NCBI GenBank assembly: GCA_902728285.1
Contig: CACVBU010001102.1
Span: forward strand, 620,001-684,000
DNA length: 64,000 nt
DNA from: Clytia hemisphaerica
Lineage: Eukaryota; Cnidaria; Hydrozoa; Leptothecata; Clytiidae
Direction: 5' to 3'
The notes under the pieces were generated by a model. It was not told where the DNA came from. It did no database searches and was given only the letters and a program-made list of their open reading frames with translations. The translations under genes were made by a program, and so were the position numbers. Positions 54,601 to 60,979 of this stretch are shown here, piece after piece (the first letter of the stretch is position 1; the number at the start of each line of letters is the position of its first letter).

Positions 54601-56819
54601 AGTTGAGGCACAAGGGCCTTAAAACCGTTCTTGTACAAAAAATCTTTTTAAAATATAATTTTTCACGAGGGCTTCCTCGTACCCTCCATTTAAAATCGTC
54701 ATTCGATCTGGCTTTATTCATCTCGTCTGCTCTCTTTTTCCACTCTTTGATTTGTTCCCTCTCCATTTTTGTCAAGTCGTCGGTGATACTTAATTTCACG
54801 TACTTCTCGTGTTGTTTCAATTCAGTCAACTTCTTCATGAATCTGTATTTGTTATGACTGTCTTTGAATACAACTTTGATTGGGCGCATAACCTTAGATT
54901 CTTTTCCAACACGAGAGATGTAGGTTGGTTGAGTCTTTAAATTAACGTCATTCAGAAGCTCAGTAACGAAATCGATATCTTCTTTATTTTCATTTTCATT
55001 TACCCCATGGATAATGATATTTGCGTCTGTCGATAGTTTCCTTTGGTCCTCAATTTGTTCGTCGATTTTTTCCTCTCGTAGTAGCTGTTTCATGCTATTT
55101 ACGCTTAATTGATCATTGTTTTTAGTCGCTTCAGCAAAACTTTTCTTACGTGGTTCTGTTGCGGTTTGAATTTTTGCAGTCTTGTTATTCAACGTCTCTT
55201 CTATCTTGGATGTTAGTTTTGTTTCTAGCGTGGAAAAACTGGCTCTGTATTAGATTGGTAACTTGATTTTTATCCTTGATGTATTCCTGATATCTTGCCT
55301 GTAAATCTTTGATCATTGTGTTTAGACTTTTTTCACTCTCACTTTTGACTTTTATTATACTTTCGCACGATTCGATTTCTTTATAACTGTGCGTGCAGCT
55401 TTTAATTCTTTCCACTTGATTATGAACTTTTCTACCGAGTTCTTTTGCCGGAGAGCAACAAGTTATACACACGTATTTTCGGTAACCTTTATTTAAAAAC
55501 ATATTTAACTGGTATGGTGGTAGTCCAGTGCAGGCATAATGTAGCGTTCGTTGGCATTTATGACATTGAATTCTCATTTTTTCATCGTCTTTTATACAAT
55601 TATGCTCGGTACATCGAAAGTAGGTTTGAAGGGTAGAGTTTTAACTCTGAGTTTTAATGCTGGACTTAAGACTCCTTAGGATCTGAGGATCCAAAAGTTC
55701 AAAAATAGTCCAATTAGGCTCAGAATATAGCCTGGAAGTCTGCCAACCCCTCCCAAATTGAAATATTCGATTAAGTTAAAGAGATAGCCCAAAATCGACT
55801 TTCTCGTCAGAACTTTAAATCTTGAAAAACGTTAAAATAATCGGAATTCTCATTCTATTTCGACCATGATTGCAGAGCTCGGGGGCATGCATTTGCGCAT
55901 TTCAGCAAAAAAATATAGTTGAATACTCAAAGGCATATATAAACTTTGAATGAATGAATGAATGAAAAGCATTTTCAATAATATCAGGTGACACAATCAG
56001 AAAGGATTATATATTTTTTTGATGTACAAAACTTCGTAAAAACGGGAAAACATCAACTCACCCTTGCGTAAATCACTTGTACTATCTGTTGCGTTCATTT
56101 GCGTACATGACTTTAGAAGTCCATTTACACGACAAGTTAACAAAGCACCCGTGTTATTTTTGTACTGTGGTGCACCAATAATCAACCTGAATATATAAAA
56201 AAATTCTTCAAGGAATTTGTACAAAAAGTGATGAACAGGATTATCCAGAGCAGTAGAGAAATTTCAAACGTTATGAATTTTTGGTTATAAAATCGAATTT
56301 GGTCTCTTATTTTACTTTTTTATGATTTTGATAGTGATAGCGCTCACGTTCATCAGTAAAGCAAAAGGTGGTGCAAGTATGGCAGCTCTAGGTACGAGAT
56401 AACCTCGTTCCCTGTGTATTATCGGTTTTCTGATGTTTACTGATAGCGTGCGTCAGATAAAACATATTTATCCGCCGATTCATCAACATGAGGAGACGGG
56501 GACTTGGTTGGGTATGGTATTTGGCTCGCTTTCCTCATCAAAGACAAAGGTGTAAAGCTGAACGCACAAAGTTTACGGCATTTTTTCTAAATTATGACCT
56601 TTTTGTTGGTTGACTTTCTTACCTTGCATTGTCATTCTTCTGAAAGAATCCAATCGCAAATCCGAAATGATTATTAACGTCTTGATCTCCGTTCGATAAC
56701 GGATCGAGATATTCAATTCGACTCGAATCTGTATCGATATTGAATGCTAAACTTATGTGTATGGTATGGAGGAATATTGATAGTAAAACAAAGGTAATTA
56801 ATTGTTCGAATCTTCGCAT
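15515..56819 (-). CDS. Integrin alpha chain, complete, 31 exons, 1145 aa
   Basis: Cell-surface adhesion receptor subunit that pairs with an integrin beta chain. Assembled exons, each with GT-AG borders: 56819-56623, 56186-56062, 50813-50529, 44925-44797, 44590-44450, 44202-44158, 43894-43851, 43544-43431, 43265-43213, 42698-42590, 42051-41946, 41677-41580, 41262-41184, 40980-40935, 40552-40451, 33385-33330, 32958-32792, 32001-31884, 31442-31346, 31047-30891, 25707-25588, 25106-25024, 24456-24367, 24066-23940, 23591-23490, 22599-22549, 22180-22088, 21362-21246, 20895-20809, 20474-20346, 15685-15515. All phases match, giving 3438 nt. Seen: signal peptide, FG-GAP propeller with two DxNxDG calcium loops, leg domains, one membrane helix and a VGFFKR tail. 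There is no inserted I domain. The introns are full of transposons and one antisense GPCR remnant. The orthology group cannot be decided by eye. Confidence 0.95.
15704..15876. mobile_element. 173-bp pogo/Tigger-like MITE
   Basis: Ends CAGTCAACTCTCTAATTCGA on the left and CAGTGGGACTCTCTCTAATT reading in from the right, with TA on the right side. Several AATTCGA motifs lie inside. It lies in integrin intron 30, so close to the last acceptor that the probable branch-point region falls within it. Similar termini occur at 32319, 57000 and 61117. Confidence 0.75.
16095..16500 (+). mobile_element. Diverged SINE copy, interrupted
   Basis: Matches the SINE at 22741 over GGCACATACCAAAGAC, TGCTCAGCAATTAA and, after an insertion of about 210 bp, TTACCTTCGGGT and CAACTGCGGCCACAA. 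The tRNA-like head is missing or unrecognisable. Old copy in integrin intron 30. Confidence 0.6.
17075..19364 (+). pseudogene. Class C GPCR (metabotropic glutamate-like), intronless, 3 frameshifts
   Basis: The ATG at 17075 starts a signal peptide (LYLWLPIIYFTGYCFS) and a ligand-binding Venus-flytrap domain to about 18300. A frame change there leads into the cysteine-rich linker (CQPC, then SCYKC) and helices 1-2 (KAANVQMTFIHLMFIA). A second change near 18730-18780 gives helices 3-4 (IIQLRLQKVLKAFQCK). A third near 18985-19000 gives helices 5-7 (KVLIGFTICLQFVCFIQAFR, then FHPEMNT, the class C end of helix 7). Stop at 19362-19364. The domain order is complete and no introns are seen. It lies antisense inside integrin intron 30. 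Three frame breaks argue for a pseudogene; clustered indel errors in the assembly are the alternative. Confidence 0.9.
19396..19401 (+). promoter_or_regulatory. Poly(A) signal after the GPCR remnant
   Basis: AATAAA 32 bp after the final stop codon of the class C GPCR remnant. Its presence suggests the 3' end of the original transcription unit is preserved. Confidence 0.45.
19659..19931. mobile_element. 273-bp MITE, ATT duplication, TTCCAAGGGG iterations
   Basis: Inverted ends of about 45 bp (GGGCTTTTCCAG, CACCCCCTGTTGAGGAGGTC), flanked by ATT at 19656-19658 and 19932-19934. GGAATTCCAAGGGG-like motifs are iterated inside. The element at 32041-32311 has the same end design and length, so this is a family. 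Confidence 0.85.
20071..20120 (+). repeat. Short repeat, copy 1 (tatgttaaacggtgaaaaag)
   Basis: About 48 bp (atgttaaacggtgaaaaaga, then atgcgactattatatt) repeated with few changes at 21751-21800 in the same orientation. Both lie in integrin introns. Nature unknown. Confidence 0.6.
20346..20474 (-). CDS. Integrin alpha exon 30: transmembrane segment
   Basis: Encodes VEWWVILVAVVGALILLDIF, the membrane helix that begins with the WW pair usual for integrin alpha chains (about residues 1066-1089). The donor GTGAGT follows TACAGG. The next exon is 4.66 kb away, with an antisense GPCR remnant in between. Confidence 0.95.
20809..25707 (-). CDS. Integrin alpha exons 21-29: calf domains
   Basis: Nine exons of 51-120 nt. 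They carry AYNATKKPIAQPLTVEEAGP, GEQNLVYVKELS and CSSGQCQTMTC, the last resembling the conserved membrane-proximal C-x-x-x-x-C-x-x-x-x-C of calf-2. N-glycosylation sites are frequent. Exon 27 may start at 22180 or 22177 (tandem CAG acceptor), changing one residue without shifting the frame. Confidence 0.92.
21751..21800 (+). repeat. Short repeat, copy 2
   Basis: Second copy of the repeat at 20071-20120. Here it is flanked by a short direct repeat (cagacagctcttcat at about 21739 and 21799). Confidence 0.6.
22741..23013 (+). mobile_element. tRNA-derived SINE with (TTAC)n tail
   Basis: Contains a tRNA-like head with a box A candidate (tagcatgaaggtagagcat) and a clear box B (GGTTCAATCC). A central part (GGGTCATACCAAAGAT, AAAATGGTACT) and a GC-rich part with CTTCGGGT follow, then a 3' tail of ACTT/TTAC repeats. 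The central part resembles the conserved core of a widespread invertebrate SINE superfamily, as far as I recall. It sits in integrin intron 25. A second, older copy lies at 16095-16500. Confidence 0.8.
26085..26190. repeat. Dispersed repeat R1, partial copy
   Basis: Matches 8305-8370 (ctgtcagaagtgatgt, then gttttcactacacttata). Truncated fragment in integrin intron 20. Confidence 0.55.
27202..27983 (-). mobile_element. 782-bp DNA transposon, 7-bp duplication GTTTTAG (copy 1)
   Basis: Ends CAAGGATTTATTATACACTG and, reading in from the right, CAAGGAATTATAAGAGACAC. GTTTTAG is duplicated at 27195-27201 and 27984-27990. It is homologous along its length, in inverted orientation, to 28828-30120. 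No transposase frame. Confidence 0.88.
28150..28383. repeat. Dispersed repeat R1, left piece of a split copy
   Basis: Matches 8350-8500. The continuation (attgtcttaggaacacgaaa, ttcggcaaaaacgagcatgt) is found at 30533-30605, so about 2.15 kb, including a satellite and a transposon, was gained inside this copy. Confidence 0.7.
28430..28745 (+). repeat. Tandem array, about 48-bp unit, 6-7 copies
   Basis: Diverged units each containing AGAAGGC, ATTGTAAACCC, GGTGAT and GGAATAAGAGAA in the same order. Unit lengths are 43-60 bp. A local minisatellite within the split R1 copy; no open frame conserved across units. Confidence 0.8.
28964..29464 (+). mobile_element. 501-bp element with 9-bp duplication, carrying a tRNA-like sequence
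   Basis: Inverted ends of about 33 bp (GGTTGGCAGACGATATCATA; from the right GGTTGGCAAACGATATCATA). GGCTCGAAG is duplicated at 28955-28963 and 29465-29473. A 9-bp duplication is typical of Mutator-like elements, though other groups are possible. Inside it are a GGGTTAGGGTTGG tract, hairpins (ggatcccgtagggatcc; ggccgaaggcc) and a tRNA-like sequence. Confidence 0.85.
29241..29325 (+). other. tRNA-Thr-like sequence (UGU) inside a transposon
   Basis: Box A-like GGCGTAAGTGGTTAGGCG and box B-like GGTTCGAGCC are present at tRNA spacing. The middle hairpin (TTGG, loop with TGT, CCAA) would read as a UGU anticodon. The variable arm is long and the acceptor stem pairs poorly, so I call it a tRNA-derived promoter or pseudo-tRNA rather than a functional tRNA gene. 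Confidence 0.5.
30533..30605. repeat. Dispersed repeat R1, right piece of the split copy
   Basis: Matches 8508-8580 (ttgtcttgtgaatacgaaaa in copy 1). It resumes the R1 copy begun at 28150. Confidence 0.65.
30891..40552 (-). CDS. Integrin alpha exons 15-20: thigh domain
   Basis: Exons 40552-40451, 33385-33330, 32958-32792, 32001-31884, 31442-31346 and 31047-30891. The sequence has the beta-strand-rich, cysteine-paired character of the upper leg, including CKDGPCAILDQ and CGEDQVCDVDLDI, the latter matching the C-x-D-x-x-C-x-x-DL signature of integrin alpha legs. Exon 18 uses the acceptor AATTCAG at 32002-32003, the only choice that keeps phase 0. Intron 15 (33386-40450) is nearly all transposon. 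Confidence 0.9.
32041..32311. mobile_element. 271-bp MITE, AAT duplication, CCAGGGTGGTC iterations
   Basis: Inverted ends GGGCTATTCCAGAAA and TACCCCCTATGTTGAGGA, related to those of 19659-19931. AAT is duplicated at 32038-32040 and 32312-32314. Its inner motif is TCCAGGGTGGTC or TCCAGGGGGGTC, repeated at least five times, which differs from the motif of its relative. Lies in integrin intron 17. Confidence 0.87.
32319..32484. mobile_element. 166-bp pogo/Tigger-like MITE
   Basis: Left end CAGTGGAGTCTCTATAACTC, right end matching over the GAACCTCCATAACTC block, flanked by TA at 32317-32318 and 32485-32486. The start is essentially that of pogo/Tigger transposons. It lies only 7 bp from the neighbouring MITE. 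Confidence 0.82.
33760..35090. repeat. 1.3-kb palindrome of tandem GTGGCAAGCGTGGCAGCTGT units
   Basis: About 11 units of 65-75 bp on the left arm and fewer on the right, each with TGGCAGCTGTGGCA followed by ATCACAGCGAGACACTATGG or a TTTCACAGC variant. The orientation flips at about 34615. Outer parts (ggactactttccacagtac) pair exactly with agtactgtggaaagtagtcc at 35045. The open frame at 33951-34289 is a repeat artefact. Confidence 0.85.
35908..36797. mobile_element. 890-bp hAT-type non-autonomous element, 8-bp duplication
   Basis: Inverted ends ACGACCCTCGACATGGCCCG on both sides, extended by several GGCCCGAATTCTCGGGCC-like palindromes. GGACATGT is duplicated at 35900-35907 and 36798-36805, the 8-bp size of the hAT superfamily. 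Innermost of three nested transposons. Confidence 0.87.
38041..38112 (+). other. tRNA-like sequence, probably a SINE head
   Basis: Box A-like TAGCCGAATGGTCTAAGGCG and box B-like GGTTCAAATCC at tRNA spacing, followed by CCTCTGCTACT. The anticodon arm does not fold well (GCTTGTATAAGC). Following sequence is AT-rich, so a diverged SINE or pseudo-tRNA is more likely than a working tRNA gene. Confidence 0.45.
40935..43265 (-). CDS. Integrin alpha exons 9-14: calcium-binding blades 5-7
   Basis: Encodes DVNGDGFDDLAIGAP (about residue 373) and DINGDGTNDLAISAP (about residue 442), two canonical DxNxDGxxD loops that bind calcium on the underside of integrin propellers, each split by an intron inside the loop. 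The last blade reads VIDSRVYPALAIGAP: FG-GAP-like, but its DxDxNG loop is degenerate. Exons are 53, 109, 106, 98, 79 and 46 nt. The order and spacing match the C-terminal half of a seven-bladed propeller. Confidence 0.94.
43431..44925 (-). CDS. Integrin alpha exons 4-8: propeller blades 3-4
   Basis: Five small exons (129, 141, 45, 44 and 114 nt). They encode CLLGYGDIQ, ITAPGSGLFTGSVV, GNFTGSVLPGLASGAPWS and VVVYQYKL, the APG/GAP turns of the third and fourth blades. Four introns are 119-307 bp, short compared with the transposon-filled ones. Splice sites are canonical and the phase runs 1,1,1,1,0. Confidence 0.93.
45134..45278. mobile_element. 145-bp MITE with GTTTTGGC ends
   Basis: Two inverted arms of about 42 bp (GTTTTGGCAAATGCGACAGT; right arm CAAAAGACCGTTCGCCAAAAC) around a short centre. 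No certain target duplication. It abuts the 5' end of the LINE, so one of the two inserted next to the other in integrin intron 3. Confidence 0.7.
45437..47563 (+). pseudogene. LINE ORF1 (PHD-like zinc finger, coiled coil), split by a transposon
   Basis: The coding parts are 45437-46253 and 47331-47563; between them lies a DNA transposon. ATG at 45437. Residues 15-75 hold a C4HC3-type finger (SLTCSKCNRLVHYICTRLPP, later YVCQNC), as in ORF1 of many CR1 elements; RNA binding or chaperone activity is inferred from the family. Next is a lysine/glutamate-rich coiled coil (residues about 95-160) and a conserved RSKNIIIHGV ... ISRIG block. The part after the insertion (VWRVRGF) matches the C-terminus of the related ORF1 remnant at 54.5 kb. 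The frame is intact on both sides of the insertion, so this is the only visible lesion. Confidence 0.88.
46254..47326. mobile_element. 1,073-bp DNA transposon with iterated AGGTTACC motifs
   Basis: Inverted ends GAACACAGTCAAAAAT (perfect over 16 bp, then similar: TGTGACATTT). AGTG (or CAGTG) is duplicated at 46250-46253 and 47327-47330. TGAGGTTACC or its complement GGTAACCTCA occurs about ten times across the body, denser towards the ends. No coding frame. The young target (an otherwise intact LINE ORF1) makes the insertion recent. Confidence 0.87.
47551..50457 (+). CDS. LINE ORF2: AP endonuclease and reverse transcriptase, intact
   Basis: About 968 residues open to the stop at 50455-50457. 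Endonuclease domain: LNILYTNAD, ICEVKPK (catalytic Glu), GDFNYKDINW, IIDLILTN and SDHSVLSF, all key residues present. Reverse transcriptase: SLGPDEIHP, YRPVSLTS, FDFAKAFDTVPH, SGVPQGSVLGPL and FADDTKLV. The C-terminal LEYAQAVWSPRL region follows. The frame has no ATG before the endonuclease and overlaps the end of ORF1 in another phase, so ORF2 would need re-initiation or frameshifting, as is common in LINEs. It appears enzymatically complete. Confidence 0.93.
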   Translation, partial: RSAINQTRKNLNILYTNADQLTKIKRKELNEVISKEQPDIIAICEVKPKHSKKERLIQDYHIEGYSEPYETNALNNVGRGIIVLTHKSIKNVVEVTPNREFQEVCLLEIKLKGADSLLFGCMYRSPTNTRTSAKNNTALNLLLKEIAMNKKYSHKCIVGDFNYKDINWENWSTPHDDTKEDEQFLEALRDSFFYQHVDEPTRARGTDTPSIIDLILTNEESQVSNITYLSPLHKSDHSVLSFTFECYLETECIIENYNYNKADFEAMKGHLENSDWVTGFHQKAENANVNDCWKMLRDKLFKLRNRYVPRTKGKHAYGKKGSFAIDQDIQQSLKEKRRLHRKWIRSIGTTSEQRNRAIYATARNKVTGKIRRERRTLEERICGQAKRSPKKFWKHIRNSMKTKTGISPLLLDPNDKSSLRFTDEDKADILQDQFCSVFTNEPAGSLPEFPSRTDTDVAFDLTIDMIKKELKDLNPNKSLGPDEIHPVMLKKLAFYIAGPLHTIMAKSFVESKLPDDWKTAHVSPIYKKGKKNLAENYRPVSLTSVACRVMERILKKQIMEHLTNEKLLSTKQHGFMGKRSTVTQLLHYLDKCADSISNDKVVDVIYFDFAKAFDTVPHRRLLRKLEAYGIRGRVLGWMKAFLSDRYQYVKVNGKLSKKCQVQSGVPQGSVLGPLFFVIYINDLAEVTNSEMFLFADDTKLVEEINNAEDAIRLQHDIEAMEKWSGDWLLKFHPDKCHVLTLGKFWNIQHAHPYEIAGSVLEHVDQEKDLGVIIDSELNFEEHIYTKIKKANSIVGLINRSFDFLSPEMLRTLFIAFVRPHLEYAQAVWSPRLIKHSDAIESVQRRATRLVGGYRNHSYEERLQVMNLPSLKIRRKIGDMVEVYKHLNVYDKSSLCQKLVLRNRPQRKHNLELKRNFAEDGIRGYQTNSLYYRSIDTWNSLATNVVNATSVGKFKLELTNEWKDKIYKL
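50529..50813 (-). CDS. Integrin alpha exon 3: propeller blade 2, largest exon
   Basis: 285 nt. LLGVSISTTEDSITACAPLA matches the consensus integrin LG-x-S-V and V-x-CAPLxY region. Six cysteines and several N-glycosylation sites (NET, NTS) follow. The splice donor at 50528 lies within tens of bases of the 3' end of the LINE inserted in intron 3. Confidence 0.93.
53205..53836. mobile_element. 632-bp Tc1/pogo-type non-autonomous transposon
   Basis: Ends CCGTCAGTGGTCCTAAATCC and, from the right, CTGTGAGTGGTCCTAAATCC, both followed by GACAGC and CTGCCTAA. TA at 53203-53204 and 53837-53838. It interrupts the LINE remnant and itself hosts the palindromic MITE 53378-53556. Confidence 0.85.
53378..53556. 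mobile_element. 179-bp palindromic MITE, TA duplication
   Basis: Inverted ends GACCTTTTTTCAAAGAGG, then TTGAATAATTATGTAGTCCA. TA at 53376-53377 and 53557-53558. Its central palindrome (atgataaaaccatgcataat, then atgcatgatacagtaattat) is nearly identical to 3307-3386, placing that block in the same repeat family. Confidence 0.85.
54524..55642 (-). pseudogene. CR1/L2-like LINE ORF1 remnant
   Basis: From 55642 the minus strand encodes a zinc finger (YFRCTEHNCIKDDEKMRIQC, then HKCQRTLHYACTGLPPYQ) and a coiled coil. A one-base shift in a T run near 55232 changes frame to that of 55192-54524, which carries DANIIIHGVNENENKEDI, YISRVGKE and FKWRVRGSPREK. It is homologous to ORF1 at 45437 but clearly diverged. 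No ORF2 follows, so it is a fragment. Confidence 0.85.
56062..56186 (-). CDS. Integrin alpha exon 2: propeller blade 1
   Basis: Encodes LIIGAPQYKNNTGALLTC, the GAP-containing end of the first FG-GAP repeat, with potential N-glycosylation sites (NNT, NAT). The acceptor ATTCAG and donor GTGAGT are clean; phase 2 in and phase 1 out. The following 5.2-kb intron is filled with old LINE remnants. Confidence 0.93.
56623..56819 (-). CDS. Integrin alpha exon 1: signal peptide and propeller start
   Basis: ATG at 56819-56817 gives MRRFEQ and then a hydrophobic stretch (LITFVLLSIFLHTIHISLA), a typical signal peptide with probable cleavage before FNID. FN at the mature start and FGFAIGFF are standard for the first propeller blade of integrin alpha chains. 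Upstream in-frame codons are non-ATG, so this start is preferred. The donor GTAAGA follows GCAAG (phase 2). Confidence 0.92.
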
Positions 56820-57629
56820 GATTTTTACGTGTATCAGCACTATTGTCTGTTTTACGATTATCTATATTTCGCTGAAAAAACAACAAGTATAACCAAAAAG
56901 TTTTAAAACTTTCTTGGTACAACTACAACCAATATTGTTTTCGATTTTGATACCATCTACTTTTCAAATATTTTCGTGATTCGACTATTGAAAAGTCATA
57001 TAAAACATATCTCTAATTCGAAAAAAACTCCTCAGCACCTTGAAGATCGAACTAAAAAGTATACTTCAACTTCACACAGGCTGCTGGCTGCAATTATTTT
57101 CAGAACCTCTTTGTGCTAAAATAACATTTTACCAGAAAATAAACTGACTTTACACACACCCAGTAATATACCGATCTGATCAACTACTCCCTGTTAAGCT
57201 GTCGAATTATAGATTGTAGCATAATTTTTTACAAACCTCCTCTTAAACAAAAACAAGGAGAAGTAACTGTTTAAAACTCAATTTACAGTCAACGAAACCA
57301 TTTTTAATCACTAATTAATTTTTTTTGTAATTTTAAGTAACTAAACACGTGCGTTGAATCAATTATAATTAAGACAAACAATAGCTCAAACACATCTAAT
57401 GAATGTTAATTAAAACTCTAATTGGTCGTTAAAAACCTTTTATTGGAATTCTGACAAAAATTGCTAAGCAAACTTTTGTGTTATAAAAGATTGGCTTGAC
57501 GATCAATTCTAAGGTTGTGAGCTTGTTACAGCAAGTTTCCAAGGCTAAAAGTTCTTCCAGATGTTTAAAAAAACTCATTGGTTCGTATTTAACTAAGATC
57601 TTTCTTAGGAAATATACTTTTAAGTAGAA

Positions 57630-57855
57630 CAAGTCAGTGGGGATAAAAAATTCCTATTGAATTCCCTTTGGGGATAGAATTTCTATTGTTCCAGGGTTAA
57701 AAAATCCAATGTGGATGGTTATGGCGTACGATTTTTTAACATTGAATTTCTAATGTGGATGAGATCAAAGTCCCAGTGGTGCTGAAATTGCAGGGTAGAT
57801 TTTTGCTGAATTTTCAAGTGGGGCTGGGGTCCAAGCTGGTCTGTGACACCGATCT
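57630..57855. mobile_element. Terminus of a 35-kb-type transposon (ACAGACC end)
   Basis: Reading leftward from 57851, GTGTCACAGACCAGCTTGG matches the left end of the element at 35094 (GTGTCACAGACCCGCTGGG). Iterated GTGGGGAT/AATCCCCAC-like motifs follow. The other terminus is not visible; a solo or truncated copy. Confidence 0.65.
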
Positions 57856-60175
57856 GTACTAGTAAGATGTAAATGGAAAACAGGTTCATCAAACACTAAT
57901 AGACAAACCATTTCTTTTTATAAACAAATTTGTATTTTTTATTTTTCTTACTTTTATTTACACAACAAAAAAATCTTTTAAATCTTTTCTTTCTTTTTCA
58001 AATAAATTTCTTGACAAAAAATATTTCTTCCTATAAAAGAAAAACCCTTAAAACTAAAGCCTAAATCCCAAAAGTACACATTTAACTTTTTTCAGCTTAG
58101 GCATAAAAAGCCAGAAAATCAGTTTGAATACATTTTTCTGTCCGTAAAATTTTAGAAACAATTATATACTCAAAGCTAAAAAGTTTTTAATATGTACTTA
58201 TGGCTAAACGACATGTCCTCAGCCGTAGACGCCAGGACATTTCAAGCTTCACAAAATGTCATTATAATAGATGCTATGAACGTTTGAAGAACGTTGTGTC
58301 TAAACGTGGTGAGTCATCAAATATTATCATTGATGGAATCTCTATGGGAAAATCATAAAGCTTCTTTGCAGTCATTTTTCTAATCATGTCAAAACACTTT
58401 CAGAAGGCTTGGTTATTTTGAAATGTTGAGAGATCATATTATGTTTTGTTGCAAAGGTAGAACAGAGTTTCTGGGTAGACGAAATTGCTTCGTTAATAAT
58501 TTCTAGTAAGCACTAATAATCCTTGACACATAAGAAAACCTTTCGATCAAGAATTATAGAGAAATTCAATAAAGAAACTACGATATCCCAGCAGTTTGTG
58601 TTAGCCAATGCCAGTTAATTAGGTTTTGACGAGTGATGTTAAGCAAACTCATCATTGCTTGACGTCGGAGTAATTAATCAATCTTTAAATACCACAAACG
58701 AGCAATAAAATCTAATTTAATTTGGATAGGCATCGCGTATGTGAATTTTTCAACAAAGATATGAAACAATTTTACCGTAATACTGTATGTATGTATACTT
58801 TCAGTTCCTTTCACCTTTTCTATCAATATTTCTTTTTTGCTGACAAAGCAGAATACACCGTTTCGACTGTAGCCACCAATTGCCGCACGGGCATTTTTTT
58901 GTCCAATTTACCCCCTTAAAACCGTTCCAGTTTTTTTGCAATAGAAAAAGTTGTAAAAAAAGGATTGGATCGAGTTTAGGGGGATAATTAATTAATGAAG
59001 TGGCACACGCCCGACCGCGTGAATACGGTCGAAAAGGTGTATTAACAAAAGGATTTCTCAAATTGTGCCCTGGGGGGTTAGGGAGTGGTCTTTTCTTTTG
59101 TTTACAAATTTTAAAGAAAGAGCCTGGGACCTAGATTCACATGTAACGATTTTCATCACGTGACAAACTGAGAAAATGACAAAAAATACCTAAAACAATG
59201 TAGTAAAATATAAACTACTGCATAAATTATATCACAAATCTATTGTTGTTTTTGTGGGTAAGTTTAGAAGAGGTTATATTTTATTGATTAGACGGTAGGA
59301 TTAAATAACAGGGATAACAGTAGTACCGTCGTTTTCCATAAGATTCCAGTCCCGCACTAAGATTTCACTGCAATGCAACTTTTCTAGCGGAAAAAGACCA
59401 AGGCTCCGGGTAGTTGAAAAATGAGTTTCGGAGATATTTCAGTTTCGTAAGTAAACACAAAATTCCGGAAGAGTCAATGGAGTCTTAGCGCGGGAAGTGA
59501 AAAATGTAAACACTTCTTGAACAACGTGTCATACATAGAGTAGAACAATAAAAGTCACAACCGAAACTTTTTAAAACAATAAAAACGGAATATTCTGAAT
59601 TTTTATTTTGTAAAATTTGTTTTGATTTTGTATCACGCTGCATAGCCTGCATACAGCTTGTTTTCAACTGTCAAATGCCCCTTTCAGAAGAAAAGTTAAT
59701 TATCTTGACAATTATCTCTAAATTTAACCTTCCCAAATCTAAACAACCGAAAAAAACAACAAAAAATATATAATCTTAAATTATTCCAATCAAACCAAAA
59801 CATAACTGCTTACCAACAAAATAATTCACTAATGGCAAAAATATTTTATATCTTAAAAAAAAATTTCCTATTAATTTTCAATTTTCAATCATTCATTTAA
59901 AAAAAATCATACTAATAAGTCTAAATGGAAGGAGCCTTTTACTATTATAGCATTATTTCAGAGGAATACTTGAATTGAAAGATTCTAGTGTAATTAAGAT
60001 ATATTTTGACAAATTTGGGTGTATAAAACCATCAAAAGTCAAAAACCCTTTTTTAGCTTTGTTTCAAGATATCAAGGTACCCATCGCGCAGAATGAATGT
60101 CGCGCTTTTTTTCATCTCAAGAAACAAGTTTTTGCATTGCTTTTCGCGCGCGTTCTATTTTGTGCCAATCGAATA

Positions 60176-60374
60176 GAGCTTTTCATAAATTAATTCACGA
60201 ACATCACTTGCCTCGTATTCAAACAATTACCATGGTGATTATGTCCCTTGAGACATTAAATCCTTTTTTTATGAATAGAAAGTAGTTTTAATAAAATCCG
60301 CTGGGAGTTAATCACCATGGCAATAATTTCAAAACGAGGCAAGTGATGTCCGTGACGTAATTTATGAAAAGGTC
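60176..60374. mobile_element. 199-bp MITE, TA duplication
   Basis: Inverted arms of about 66 bp: the left begins GAGCTTTTCATAAATTAATT; the right, read inward, GACCTTTTCATAAATTACGT. Both continue through CATCACTTGCCTCGT and CCATGGTGATTA. TA at 60174-60175 and 60375-60376. Confidence 0.85.
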
Positions 60375-60979
60375 TATTGCGTCACACACAGGTAATTTCA
60401 CAGTCGAAATGATTCATGGGTAACCAGGACTGGTCGCGCTCAAGTAACGACATCAGTTAGCTAGACGCAAAAATCTTCAAAATTATGAAAGTTATGATAT
60501 TAATCAAACTGAGATTTGGTTGAAAAAGGTATATATTTATAACGCTAATACATAACGCAACAGACTGTTCAATTCTACGCGATGCAAGGCAAATCTTCGA
60601 ATATGAGGGTCTGGAAATCCTTGAAATTTACTTCTTATATTGATGCGTCAAAAAATTACTGCATTAATGTATGATATTTTACAAAAAAATTATTTTCATA
60701 AAACAAAGTTACGTAGGAAGTATTTTGTGATAAATTATCTATTTTTTGTTGTCGTCAGCAAAAAAAAAAAGAATGCCAAAAACATAAGAAAAAATATTTG
60801 AAAAAGAAAAAAATATATAATAATATTATTATGAAAATGTATCTTAGAATTTTTTATTACTATACCTAAAAATAAGTATTTCTCTTATTAAACATAATTG
60901 CGCAAAGCTAACGGGCAAGCGGAGCCGTGTAGAAGCATGTTAATGGGACGGAGAAGTGCGCTCTAGTGCTAGGTAATAA

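Larger units (their letters stand above)
50814..56061. other. Integrin intron 2, LINE remnants and MITEs
   Basis: 5.2 kb between exons 2 and 3. Holds an old LINE C-terminus (52700-54130, minus) split by a TA-flanked transposon, an ORF1 remnant (54524-55642, minus) and AT-rich spacer. 50820-52650 has no recognised feature. Confidence 0.65.
56820..60979. other. Intergenic region upstream of the integrin gene
   Basis: Contains the integrin promoter region (no recognisable TATA box), a pogo-like fragment near 57000-57060 (aattcgaaaaaaactcctca), a transposon end (57630-57855) and a MITE (60176-60374). Open frames here are short and look incidental. 58900-59060 and 60400-60980 show nothing I can identify. 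Confidence 0.55.
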
